From positions 132,088-196,087 of the forward strand of contig JAJYDC010000002.1 of NCBI GenBank assembly GCA_021777835.1: a stretch of DNA of 64,000 nt, written 5' to 3'. This DNA is from Bacteroidota bacterium. GTDB lineage: Bacteria; Bacteroidota; Ignavibacteria; Ignavibacteriales; Ignavibacteriaceae. A program made the position numbers and the translations under genes. This document shows positions 19,301-27,808 of the stretch, piece after piece. Each line of letters begins with the position of its first letter. Within the stretch, counting starts at the first letter, position 1. The notes below the pieces were generated by a model. That model worked only from the letters and a program-made list of their open reading frames with translations, had not been told where the DNA came from and ran no database searches.

Positions 19301-19574
19301 TTTAATTCCCACTGAAACAAAGCTTATGCAGAATTATCCTAATCCATTCAATCCAAGTACTGTAATTACATTTCAGCTTAACAAAAGCTCAAATATTAGC
19401 CTAAGCATATATAATATGCTTGGTCAAAAGATCGCTAATTTAGCTAAAGGCTATTTCACTTCGGGAAGTCATTCACTTAATTGGAATGCAATCAATTTTG
19501 CCAGCGGGATTTATTATTATGAACTAAGAACAGACTCACAAAGATTTATAAAGAAAATGATACTAATAAAATAG
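16371..19574 (+). CDS. Large T9SS-exported multidomain protein: toroid domain, two Ig/PKD-like domains, LamG, sorting domain
   Basis: 1067 residues with an N-terminal signal segment (helix at about 10-23). Residues ~30-540 are a tryptophan-rich helical region (DDWWYETMPNVFFYQLYSLYP, PHEPEAAGAIAWLLYNAY, FATGDAESGGWGLTNLSLYSSSHVG) that looks like an (alpha/alpha) barrel catalytic domain of unknown family. Two tandem Ig/PKD-like domains follow (about 575-665 and 665-755), then a LamG/concanavalin-type domain (about 760-965: YYPLDGNANDESGNNNNG, YYFDGKTEYI, NFNGTLDDIRIFDYALS). The last ~85 residues are a T9SS sorting domain (QNYPNPFNPST, YNMLGQKIA, KKMILIK). It is probably the secreted glycan-attacking enzyme of the locus; activity is inferred from context. 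Confidence 0.83.
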   Translation: MKNQLKYRLVRIIFLSIIIFLIMNRNEFPQQINITQIDSMPNLPTPYLMRDWKKVAQGYDSLVFNLNTSGQYLPLVWTDNNATNYTGPRFGLHTVVGTTAPTSAEAINCIPALVGASLVGIDKSNQNGYNWVEMAQEWFNKTNGQNVYKNQPNDLTNDDWWYETMPNVFFYQLYSLYPNVGDFHNQFISVADQWLKAVYAMGGSTTPWQIPNMDHRGWDFPTMTPTDATPHEPEAAGAIAWLLYNAYVKTGNEKYRAGAELSMEFLNNWNSNPAYEIQLPYGVYTAARMNAELGTNYDIVKLVNWCFNITQLRDWGVMSNASYANYANWGGLDCDGLVGEINYSNNYAFVMNGFEQVGALVPMVRYDPRFAIAIGKWVLNVANASRLFYPKYLPAANQDAASKSWADQYDPNSYIAHEAMHQYSPNSNSISPFATGDAESGGWGLTNLSLYSSSHVGILGGIIDTTNVEGILQLNLLKTDYFHDTAYPTYLYYNPYPINKPVTINVGSSSVDIYDLVSKTFIVKGVTGSTNITIPANSAVIAVLAPAGGAQTYNLKKFLINGVVVDYQSNNSVANYPPRIKSLAPLPATILISDTVKMYCTAVDPDNDSMLYTWKTSLGSIIGTGNQVSWVAPDSAGNYVVSCKVSDSYGLIDSASDTLSVVKSIYHLPVINSITASPRKINIDSTSVFKCFASDSSNYNLTYSWYSPNGNISGSGSSVVWTAPHAAGNYYVYCTVNDGHGGIVADSLDVEVRDLSVIQSGNLMAYYPLDGNANDESGNNNNGTIQGAVSTSDRFGNLNRAYYFDGKTEYILVPSSPSLNFQNAITINFWMKVATFNGNEQYVISQGSYDNRLKISIIPGNYLRWTIKTNYTKNNGIIDLDSETKLAAGKWYNVNVIYSGSDYEIYLNGNLDSFSSWSGSILQTNIGMTFGQMTPTDNTYNFNGTLDDIRIFDYALSLQQISNLYNLNTTGIGTNSDLIPTETKLMQNYPNPFNPSTVITFQLNKSSNISLSIYNMLGQKIANLAKGYFTSGSHSLNWNAINFASGIYYYELRTDSQRFIKKMILIK

Positions 19575-19582
19575 GAGACAAT

Positions 19583-22045
19583 TTGAAGAAAAAATATTTA
19601 TTGCATGATAATTGGAAATTTTCGTTAAAGAAAACACAAGAGAAGGTTCCCTCTGAACTAAAAAGTAAAATAAAAGAAGGCAAATGGTTTAATGCAACCG
19701 TACCCGGTACTGTGCAAACTGATTTGCTTAATAATAAATTAATCCCTGAGCCATTTTACTCTGATAATGAAACAAAGCTTCAATGGATAGGTAAACAAAA
19801 TTGGACTTATAAGACTTCATTTGATCTTCCGGCCGATTATGATTTATCAAAAAAGCTATTTATAGTAATGGAAGGAATAGATACATCAGCAATAGTAATA
19901 TTAAACGGTACCATGCTGGGTCCTACGGAAAATATGTTTCTCACATATAAGTTTGAAATATCAAAACTCATAATACAAAAGAATAATGAACTTGAAATTA
20001 TTTTTATATCGCCGGAAATTTATGCAAAACAGCTTGAATCTAAATACGGCCAACTCCCGGTAGCATTGAGATCGGAAAGAGTCTATTTACGCAAAGCACA
20101 ATATTCATTCGGGTGGGACTGGGGACCGACATTCTTAACTCAAGGCATCTGGAGACCAATTTATTTACTACAAGCAGAGGAATATTGTTTCGAAAACTTT
20201 TCATTTAGTACTATCTCTATCAATGAACAAAATTTAAAAGCTAAAGTAAGTATTAAAGCTAAAATTAATAAGACGATAACTTCAAGCTTGAAACTGGGCA
20301 TTAAAATATGGGACGGAAATTCAGTCTATGAATATACTGAAGCTATTTCGGAGACAGGCGTTTTCAGTAAGGAATATGAGCTTGACGATGTGAAATTATG
20401 GTGGCCTAACGGATCAGGAGATTCTCATCTTTATAATATACAAATTAAGCTTACAGATGATGGCGTCATTTATGATGAAATAAACAAAAGAGTTGGAATA
20501 AGAACAGTAGAGCTAATCTTGAAAGAAAAAGAAGCAAATACTTTCCGGTTTCAAGTAAATGGGCATCCGGTTTTTGCAAAAGGGGCTAATTGGATTCCCG
20601 GAGATTCATTCCTACCGCGCGTAACTTCAGAAAAATATGAAAAATTACTAAGTCTTGCTAAAGACGGGAACATGAATATTATACGTGTTTGGGGAGGTGG
20701 AATTTATGAAAACGATATGTTTTATGACATATGCGATGAACTTGGTTTAATGGTATGGCAGGATTTTATGTTTGCATGTGCGGCTTATCCTGAGTACAAA
20801 GAATTCTTAGAAAACGTTTCAGAAGAAATAAAGCAAAATGTTTACCGCCTTAAGAATCATTCGAGTATAATTATCTGGTGCGGTAATAATGAGAATGAAT
20901 GGATATGGCAAAGAGCATTTAACAAATCATATAAAGAGATGCCGGGCTATAAAATTTATAATGAAGTTATTCCTAATATTTTAAAGGAAGCTGATCCGGG
21001 ACGGCCTTATTGGGAATCAACTCCATTCGGATATGATGAAGACCCAAATTCTGAAAACAGCGGGAATAGACATCAATGGGATTTGTGGAGTAACTGGATT
21101 GATTACAATGAAGTCGAAAAAGACAAAAGTTTATTTGTAACAGAATTTGGATTTCAAGCGCCGGCAAACGCTGAAACTATTGTAAATGTCCTGCCAAAGG
21201 ATGAAAGATATCCTCAAAGTAAAATATTTGATTTTCATAACAAGCAGGTAGAGGGACCTCAAAGATTAATTAAATTCCTTTCATCGCACCTACCTTTAAC
21301 AAACAGGCTAGTTGATTTTATTTATTTAACTCAGTTAAATCAGGGTTTTGCACTTAAGAAATGCGTAGAACATTGGCAGTCAAGATTTCCAGAAACAAAC
21401 GGTTCAATTATATGGCAAATAAATGATGTGTGGCCTGTGTCGAGCTGGTCATTGATTGATTCAAACTTAATTCCAAAATTGGCATATTATTTTGTTAAAC
21501 AAGCTTTTAGTCCTCAAATAATCCAATTTGAGAGAAAAGAGAAAAATGTTTATGTGAGTATCCAAAATAATTCAAATGAAAAATACTCGGGGAAGGCAAG
21601 AATTCAAATCATTAGTCTTCCTAAAGGTAAAGTTAATAACGCAGTATCAAAAAAAGTAATAATTGAGCCGCTGGAGAAGCGCGCAATTATTTCAGTCCAA
21701 GTGCCAAACAGTAGTAATAGTGAAAAGCATGTAGTAATTGTGTCGCTCTTAAACTCTGATGGGACAATAGCTCAACAGAATTATTTTGTAGAAGATGAAT
21801 GGAAGCATCTTCGACTTCCGAAAGCAAAAGTTAAATACAAATTCGCCGGAAAGGATTCTATAGTGATAAAAACAGATAAACCTGCATTTTTCGTTTCACT
21901 TGAAAGTCCGGGAATTATTTTTAGTCACAACGGTTTTATCCTCCTTCCCGGGGAAGAAATCAAGGTAAATATAGTTAAGAATTCTATACATATTAAGAAT
22001 CCGAAGTCAATCAAAGTATCTTGTTTAAATGAACATTTATTATAA
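19583..22045 (+). CDS. GH2 beta-mannosidase
   Basis: 820 residues, no signal peptide, so cytosolic. It removes terminal non-reducing beta-D-mannose. Domains in order: GH2 sugar-binding jelly roll (about 1-200; TVPGTVQTDLL, GWDWGPTFLTQGIWRPI is a beta-mannosidase hallmark), Ig-like domain (200-310), TIM barrel (315-660) and C-terminal beta domains. The acid/base is Glu437 in WCGNNENEW and the likely nucleophile is Glu521 in FVTEFGFQ. The start is TTG at 19583 with AGGAGA overlapping the previous stop codon, 5 bases away; MKKKYLLHDNWKFSL is the usual family beginning. It firmly ties the locus to mannosides. Confidence 0.95.
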   Translation: MKKKYLLHDNWKFSLKKTQEKVPSELKSKIKEGKWFNATVPGTVQTDLLNNKLIPEPFYSDNETKLQWIGKQNWTYKTSFDLPADYDLSKKLFIVMEGIDTSAIVILNGTMLGPTENMFLTYKFEISKLIIQKNNELEIIFISPEIYAKQLESKYGQLPVALRSERVYLRKAQYSFGWDWGPTFLTQGIWRPIYLLQAEEYCFENFSFSTISINEQNLKAKVSIKAKINKTITSSLKLGIKIWDGNSVYEYTEAISETGVFSKEYELDDVKLWWPNGSGDSHLYNIQIKLTDDGVIYDEINKRVGIRTVELILKEKEANTFRFQVNGHPVFAKGANWIPGDSFLPRVTSEKYEKLLSLAKDGNMNIIRVWGGGIYENDMFYDICDELGLMVWQDFMFACAAYPEYKEFLENVSEEIKQNVYRLKNHSSIIIWCGNNENEWIWQRAFNKSYKEMPGYKIYNEVIPNILKEADPGRPYWESTPFGYDEDPNSENSGNRHQWDLWSNWIDYNEVEKDKSLFVTEFGFQAPANAETIVNVLPKDERYPQSKIFDFHNKQVEGPQRLIKFLSSHLPLTNRLVDFIYLTQLNQGFALKKCVEHWQSRFPETNGSIIWQINDVWPVSSWSLIDSNLIPKLAYYFVKQAFSPQIIQFERKEKNVYVSIQNNSNEKYSGKARIQIISLPKGKVNNAVSKKVIIEPLEKRAIISVQVPNSSNSEKHVVIVSLLNSDGTIAQQNYFVEDEWKHLRLPKAKVKYKFAGKDSIVIKTDKPAFFVSLESPGIIFSHNGFILLPGEEIKVNIVKNSIHIKNPKSIKVSCLNEHLL

Positions 22046-22100
22046 GCTAAAAATGGACTTACGGCTATAATTATTAATGAAAATATATATCGGAGAGTTT

Positions 22101-24668
22101 ATGAGATCTAGAATTATAATTATTGGGCTTTTAATTTTCCAAGTATCTGTTTTAAATGTTTTAGCTCAAAGCAAAACACAGGAATTAGAGAAAAGAATGG
22201 ATGTGCATTTTAAAGGCAATTCTCAAATCGAAGTAGGGAACCCCTATGTTGGAGTAGAGATGCATCATAGCATGTATCTCCCTGAAAGAATTAGCTTTTA
22301 TTATCCAGTTGCCAACAGCATTGATATGAGCACAGATTATTTCAAACGCGATACAACTTTTATCATGGCACTTGGGCTAAAAATTGGTAAAGAAGGTAAA
22401 GAATGGCTTGGATTAAAACCAACTCCTTATATTCTAAATCCCTATTCGGTTAAGTTTAATGATGACAATAAGGAAAGGAATATTTCCGTCACGTATGAGT
22501 TTTGCAAATCAAAACCGGCAATGGTTATTAAATATGAAATTACGAATAAGGGTAAGTCCGCCGAGCCTTTTGAATTTTATACTCATCTCGAAACTTCATT
22601 AAAAACCAGTCATACTTATGCATTAATAAATAAAGCAAGTACTGAATATGATAAATCCACAGGGACTATTTATGCGAACTTTAATGATGAAGGTACACAA
22701 TATGCCCAAGTGTTCGTTTCAAATGCAGGATTATTGCCAGAAAGCTTTTCCTCAGAAGGGAGCATGGACTATTCTTGTCATCCTATAAACGATTATTGGT
22801 ATAATCATAGCGGCAGTCTTGACAATAAATTATTTTCACCGGATCATCCCGGAGTTCCCGCAGCAGTATTTCTTTATAAGAAATATCTTAATCCAGGGGA
22901 GTCAATGACGATAGTTCAAATCGTGGGATCTTCAAAGCAAAGTGAAGGGAAAGAGATTGTAAATTATTTACATAAAAATTATCAAACTGAAATAAATGAT
23001 TATGAATCATATGTCCTTTCAAGAGTGGAAAATGGGAAATTTATAACTAATGATAAAGACCTTGACCATTCTTATCTCTGGGCAAAAGCAATATTAGCTG
23101 TTGATAAGCATTATATAGACGGTCAAATTAGACCAATGCCCTGTCCAGCAGAATATAATTTTTATTTTACTCATGATGTAATGCTAACGGATTTAGCTGC
23201 GGTTAATTTTGACCTTCCCAGAGTAAAAGAAGATTTGTTGTACACAATTGAACATGCTAATTCGGATTATGTTATTCCTCATGCTTACTATTGGAAAGAT
23301 ACCTCTTTTACAACTGAATATGCAGAATCCGACAATTGGAACCATTTTTGGTTTATAATAAACGCAGCAAGTTATTTACGCCATTCAGGAGATGTGGCTA
23401 CTCTTGAAAAATTATATCCATATTTAACTAAGAGTCTAAACCTATCACTACAAAATAGGAAAGAAGGATTGATGTGGGAAATTAGACCAGACTGGTGGGA
23501 TATAGGTCATAATTATGGTCCAAGAGCTTACACTACAATTTTGGAAATTAAGACATTGCGCGATTATATATATATATCGTCAGTACTTAATAAAAATATT
23601 TCCAAACTTGAAGGTTATGAAAATATAACAACTTCTTTAAACAAAAACCTAGTTGATAAGTTATGGGATAATAAATTGAATTATCTGATGAATTATTATA
23701 ACCGAGGAGGAGAGGACACTCATTACTATATAGGGTCACTTCTAGCAGCCCATTTCAATTTACTTGACAAAAGTCATCTTAGCAAATTAGTCAATTCAGC
23801 CAAAGAAAAGTTGCTAGATCCTAAAGTCGGCGTGTATGATGTCTTTCCGATGGATTTTGAAAAATTAAACTTAATATGGAAATTTCTTGATAACGAAGAG
23901 GGAGCGCCTTACTATTATATCAACGGAGGAATATGGCCTCACGGAAATTCATGGTATTCTTTAGCACTTATAGCTGATAATAAAAAAGCGGAAGCATATA
24001 ACTTTATAAAAAATGTTATGACAATACATGGAATAATGAATAGTCCAAACGGTCAGCCTGCGATGTACGAAGTAAGAATCGGAGATCCTCACAATCCAAA
24101 AATATACGGCACAATTGATAAACCGGAATTTATGTGGGCAGGAGCATGGTATATTTATTCTTTATATCATTTATTCGGAATCAAGGAAAATGATTGGAAT
24201 ATCCAATTGAACCCATATTTGAATGCACAAAATAAGTCAGCTGATTTTACATTAACAGCAAACGGTCAAGAATTTAATGTTAATATTACAGGAAAGGGAA
24301 GTAATGTTAAATCGATAAAATATGACGGAGCTGAGCTTCCTTCACTTGTTATTCCATCAGAAGTAAAGAATATTAAAGATATTAATATTGTATTGGGCGA
24401 GGTTTCATTACCTTACATTGAATCGACAGATGCAATGTTGACTGATTGCTCTTATAATCAATCATCAAATAAAATTTCTTTTACATTAAAAGCCTTCCAA
24501 AATTATATTAGTAAAACTGAAATAATTTCTCGAAAAAAGCCCTTAAATATATTTTCTGACGGGGCAGTATTCAAAAATTGGAATGTTGAGAAAAAAGGTG
24601 ATACGTATTATGTTACAATAAATGCAAAATTGGGAGACAAAGGTAATAGCTTCCAGGTAGAATTTTGA
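22101..24668 (+). CDS. Exported six-hairpin glycosidase-like protein (GH63/GH94-like fold), substrate unknown
   Basis: The start is moved to ATG 22101: CGGAGAG lies 3-4 bases upstream and a signal peptide begins there (MRSRIIIIGLLIFQVSVLNVLAQ). The 855-residue product has an N-terminal beta-supersandwich (about 30-300) and an (alpha/alpha)6 toroid (about 310-700). Visible candidate active-site stretches are CPAEYNFYFTHDVMLTDLAA, DNWNHFWFIINAASYLRHSG, IRPDWWDIGHNYGPRAY, GAPYYYINGGIWPHGNSWY and EFMWAGAWYIYSLYHLFGI. The order of sandwich, toroid and C-terminal beta tail matches GH94/GH63/GH15-type enzymes, but I cannot choose a family. It sits between beta-mannosidase and the importer ATPase, so it most likely acts in the periplasm on the same oligosaccharide. 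Confidence 0.82.
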   Translation: MRSRIIIIGLLIFQVSVLNVLAQSKTQELEKRMDVHFKGNSQIEVGNPYVGVEMHHSMYLPERISFYYPVANSIDMSTDYFKRDTTFIMALGLKIGKEGKEWLGLKPTPYILNPYSVKFNDDNKERNISVTYEFCKSKPAMVIKYEITNKGKSAEPFEFYTHLETSLKTSHTYALINKASTEYDKSTGTIYANFNDEGTQYAQVFVSNAGLLPESFSSEGSMDYSCHPINDYWYNHSGSLDNKLFSPDHPGVPAAVFLYKKYLNPGESMTIVQIVGSSKQSEGKEIVNYLHKNYQTEINDYESYVLSRVENGKFITNDKDLDHSYLWAKAILAVDKHYIDGQIRPMPCPAEYNFYFTHDVMLTDLAAVNFDLPRVKEDLLYTIEHANSDYVIPHAYYWKDTSFTTEYAESDNWNHFWFIINAASYLRHSGDVATLEKLYPYLTKSLNLSLQNRKEGLMWEIRPDWWDIGHNYGPRAYTTILEIKTLRDYIYISSVLNKNISKLEGYENITTSLNKNLVDKLWDNKLNYLMNYYNRGGEDTHYYIGSLLAAHFNLLDKSHLSKLVNSAKEKLLDPKVGVYDVFPMDFEKLNLIWKFLDNEEGAPYYYINGGIWPHGNSWYSLALIADNKKAEAYNFIKNVMTIHGIMNSPNGQPAMYEVRIGDPHNPKIYGTIDKPEFMWAGAWYIYSLYHLFGIKENDWNIQLNPYLNAQNKSADFTLTANGQEFNVNITGKGSNVKSIKYDGAELPSLVIPSEVKNIKDINIVLGEVSLPYIESTDAMLTDCSYNQSSNKISFTLKAFQNYISKTEIISRKKPLNIFSDGAVFKNWNVEKKGDTYYVTINAKLGDKGNSFQVEF

Positions 24669-24703
24669 TATCTAAAATGTGATTTTATTTAATTAGGAAT
24701 AAT

Positions 24704-25810
24704 ATGGCAAGAGTACAATTAAAAGATATTTCGAAGTCTTATGAAAACGGCAGTTATGCAGTAAAGGATATAAACTTTGAAGTAGAAGACAAGGAATTTG
24801 TAGTTCTTGTAGGTCCCTCGGGTTGCGGGAAATCTACAATTCTGAGAATGATAGCAGGATTAGAAGAAATAAGTTCGGGAGAATTATTTATTGAAGATAA
24901 AAAAGTAAATGAAATATCACCGAAGGACAGAAACATAGCAATGGTCTTTCAGAACTATGCACTTTATCCTCACATGACGGTTTATGAGAATATGGCTTTT
25001 GGTCTTAAGTTAAGGAAATTCAGCAAAGAAGAGACAAAGAAGCGAGTTACGGAAGCGGCAAAAATACTAGAACTTGAGCCATATTTACAAAGAAAGCCGA
25101 AGGCACTGTCAGGAGGGCAAAGACAGCGAGTAGCTGTCGGCAGAGCAATAGTAAGAAAGCCTAAGGTGTTCTTATTTGATGAGCCGTTGAGTAACCTGGA
25201 CGCAAAAATGAGGGTGCAAATGCGTACGGAGATATCCAGACTTCATAAGCAGCTTGAAGCGACTATGATATATGTAACTCATGATCAAACTGAAGCAATG
25301 ACAATGGGTAACAAAATAGTTGTTCTCAAGGATGGTATAATAAACCAAATATCAACGCCGCTTGACTTATATAATTTCCCAGCGAATAAATTTGTAGCAG
25401 GATTTATCGGAAGTCCTGCAATGAATTTTCTAAGAGGCAAAATTGTTGAAGATAATGGTCTGAAATTTAGGAGTGAGAAAAGTACATTAAGTATAGGCAT
25501 ACCAGCAAATCAAATTAAAAAGTTAAATACTTATTTGAACAAGGACGTTTATCTTGGGATACGTCCTGAAGATATATATGATGAAACAAATTACCAGCAA
25601 ATTTCAGCATATGAAGAACTGAAAGTAGAACTTGATTTGGTAGAGCCAATGGGAAATGAAATTTATTTATACTTCCTGATAGAAGGTGTGCAGTTTATAG
25701 GCAGAATTCCGGCGCGAGTAATACCAAAGCAGGGAAGTACAAAAAATCTTTTCTTCGACGTGTCAAAAGTTCATTTCTTTGACGATAAAACCGAAGCAGC
25801 TATAAGATAA
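24704..25810 (+). CDS. MalK/UgpC-type sugar ABC transporter ATPase
   Basis: 368 residues. Walker [10 protein letters not shown] (about 38-46), Q-loop [12 protein letters not shown], signature [15 protein letters not shown], Walker [13 protein letters not shown] and H-loop [11 protein letters not shown] are intact. The C-terminal ~130 residues are the TOBE/regulatory domain ([23 protein letters not shown]), typical of CUT1 sugar importers. It is the missing ATPase of the importer encoded at 9626-12607, separated from it by the enzyme genes but on the same strand with gaps of at most about 60 bases throughout. A ribosome site TAGGAA precedes the ATG. Such ATPases can serve several CUT1 systems. 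Confidence 0.96.
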   Translation: MARVQLKDISKSYENGSYAVKDINFEVEDKEFVVLVGPSGCGKSTILRMIAGLEEISSGELFIEDKKVNEISPKDRNIAMVFQNYALYPHMTVYENMAFGLKLRKFSKEETKKRVTEAAKILELEPYLQRKPKALSGGQRQRVAVGRAIVRKPKVFLFDEPLSNLDAKMRVQMRTEISRLHKQLEATMIYVTHDQTEAMTMGNKIVVLKDGIINQISTPLDLYNFPANKFVAGFIGSPAMNFLRGKIVEDNGLKFRSEKSTLSIGIPANQIKKLNTYLNKDVYLGIRPEDIYDETNYQQISAYEELKVELDLVEPMGNEIYLYFLIEGVQFIGRIPARVIPKQGSTKNLFFDVSKVHFFDDKTEAAIR

Positions 25811-25869
25811 AATTATAATATTGTTCTAAATCTAAGAGCTAATGAATCGGGAAATTGAATTATTAGAGC

Positions 25870-26769
25870 TTAGAATTTAAAGCTAAGCGATACTGTATTG
25901 CCTGTACCTAAGCCATATTGAAATGGTGTAAAGGCATAATCAAAGTCTAGATTTCCCCACATTATACCTAATCCAGCCGTAAAACTTTTCGATATGTAAT
26001 TAGATTGATAGCCTCCCCGAAGAGCAATCATATTATCATAAGTTATTTCTGCGCCAAGATTGAAATGAGAATCATTAGTCGGAGTATATTTTAGGAATTC
26101 GGCTGCGATATCAACTGCAATTTTGTTTCCAGGAAGCTGAAACTGATAATTTGGACCAATTCTTATTTCAGTTGGTAATTTCGTATCTTGATTTCTTAGT
26201 TGATTCATTGAACCAAGATTTCTGACAACCGCAACAGCTCTTAGACCATCTATAGGGGTTTTATAATTTAATCCGAAGTCAAATCCCCATCCTGTAGCCT
26301 CATCAACGTATAAACCTTCATACAGATATTTTATAGTAGCTCCGAATGAAATATTATCAACGACATGAAACCCAGTACTAATACTGCCGAAGAAATATTC
26401 AGCATTAAATGAAGCAATTGGTTCGGTAGTAGGCTGAGTTCTTATAGGGATATCATTTATTGAGGTTACGTTTATTCCAAGGGCAAAAGGTACACCATAA
26501 ATATCTGTTTTAGCTCCTAGAACTTCACTTCGGACGCCCTGAATCCACTCATTGTGCATTAGCATAATCTGATTACCGGAAGATTCACTTAAATTAGCGG
26601 GGTTATAGAAAAGAGAAGTTACGTCTTTAGACGCGGCAGCTCCTGCGTCACCCATAGCCATATTTCTTGCACCAAAGCCAAGCTTAAGAAATGAAAGTCC
26701 GCTGTTACCTGCCGACTGTGCTAATAATGAAGTTGAAGCAATAATTATAATTAAAAGTATCTTTCGCAT
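25870..26769 (-). CDS. PorV/UPF0164-family outer-membrane protein
   Basis: 299 residues with a signal peptide (about 1-18). The mature protein opens with the PorV hallmark: GNSGLSFLKLGFGARNMAMGDAGAAASKDVTSLFYNPANL, followed by MLMHNEWIQGVRSE and a barrel ending in FKF. It is the last gene of a four-gene minus-strand unit (lipoprotein, T9SS cargo, PorV-like, PorV-like) and lies 35 bases from the next PorV-like gene. Family members carry or anchor T9SS cargo; this one probably serves the Asp-box cargo encoded in the same unit. Confidence 0.85.
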   Translation of the reverse strand: MRKILLIIIIASTSLLAQSAGNSGLSFLKLGFGARNMAMGDAGAAASKDVTSLFYNPANLSESSGNQIMLMHNEWIQGVRSEVLGAKTDIYGVPFALGINVTSINDIPIRTQPTTEPIASFNAEYFFGSISTGFHVVDNISFGATIKYLYEGLYVDEATGWGFDFGLNYKTPIDGLRAVAVVRNLGSMNQLRNQDTKLPTEIRIGPNYQFQLPGNKIAVDIAAEFLKYTPTNDSHFNLGAEITYDNMIALRGGYQSNYISKSFTAGLGIMWGNLDFDYAFTPFQYGLGTGNTVSLSFKF

Positions 26770-26804
26770 AGAGTGTCCTAATAAATCCTTATATAATTTC
26801 TAAA

Positions 26805-27800
26805 CTAAAAATTGATATTTAATCCGATTACATTTTCGTTAGACGGAGAATATTGTTCGATCACAAACGCATAATCGACTCCTACAGTAATATTCCCGAA
26901 ATTCTTAAAGTATGAAAATCCAAGCGAAGGCTTAGCCGGGAAATCAGAATTACTTAAGTTAAATTGATCTAATCCGCCGCGCAAATATAATCCTTTGTAA
27001 ATATTGTACTCAATTCCTCCTCTTAGAATATTTGTGCCGGCGTTGCTGCTCTCAAATTCTAACGCAGCAATAATCCCATAATCTTTATTTGAATAACTAA
27101 CACCGACTTTTTTTAGTAGAGGGAATTTATCAACTGAATTAGTTCCGTTTTGCTGATAAATAGGAGTGCTGTCCCAGGTATATTTGCTGTTTAAGTCTGT
27201 AAGCATAAAAGAGATATTCCATTGGTCGTTAACTCTGTAAAGAGCTCCTATGTCAAGTCCAAAGCCTGTAGATGAAATTTGCTGATAAAGTTTGTAATAG
27301 TAGAATTTGAAGGACATGCCTAATGAAAATTTCTTAGAGAACCTATTAGCGAGAGCGATGAAAAATTGATTTTCACTTGTTGACAAATTGCCGGTTTGGA
27401 TTCCTTGAGCATCTCTGCCATCAATTTGGCTAACTCCTGAGTTTATAACCCCAAGACTTATTCCTGCGCTTGATCTAACGATTTTATTTCCCAACGAATC
27501 CGTTGAATAGAAATCAAATTTTCTTGTAAAGTTCAAGAAGTTTAGTGACCTATTAAGTGAAAGAAAAGAGTATGAAGTTTGGAAAGAATTATTTTCCTGA
27601 AATACCGTTAAAGCCGGGTTATAATATGAAACTATATTTCCTTCAGTTACTGCCGACATTGCATTACCCATACCAATGCCACGTGCTCCAAAGCCCATCC
27701 TGCTAAATGCTCCGGGCATTGTGCTTATGGGGCTAACCTTGGCTTGAGCAATTATAACGCCTACAGAAAAAAGTAAAATAAGTGAAAGTATTTTTTTCAA
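26805..27800 (-). CDS. PorV/UPF0164-family outer-membrane protein, divergent paralogue
   Basis: 331 residues; signal peptide about 1-20 (ending AQAKV). Its N-terminal motif MPGAFSRMGFGARGIGMGNAMSAVTEGNIVSYYNPAL is a recognisable PorV/UPF0164 signature, but the SRMGFGARGIGMG variant and the absence of the WNPAG form set it apart from its neighbour. The remaining sequence is amphipathic barrel text ending in NINF. It starts 8 bases after the T9SS cargo gene, with which it is surely co-transcribed. Confidence 0.8.
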   Translation of the reverse strand: MKKILSLILLFSVGVIIAQAKVSPISTMPGAFSRMGFGARGIGMGNAMSAVTEGNIVSYYNPALTVFQENNSFQTSYSFLSLNRSLNFLNFTRKFDFYSTDSLGNKIVRSSAGISLGVINSGVSQIDGRDAQGIQTGNLSTSENQFFIALANRFSKKFSLGMSFKFYYYKLYQQISSTGFGLDIGALYRVNDQWNISFMLTDLNSKYTWDSTPIYQQNGTNSVDKFPLLKKVGVSYSNKDYGIIAALEFESSNAGTNILRGGIEYNIYKGLYLRGGLDQFNLSNSDFPAKPSLGFSYFKNFGNITVGVDYAFVIEQYSPSNENVIGLNINF

Positions 27801-27808
27801 TGGGTCCT

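Noticed and set aside
25832-25873. Inverted repeat CTAAGAGCTAAT / ATTAGAGCTTAG between convergent genes
   Set aside because: Stem is broken by two central mismatches, is AT-rich, has no T run and overlaps a stop codon; too weak to call a terminator.
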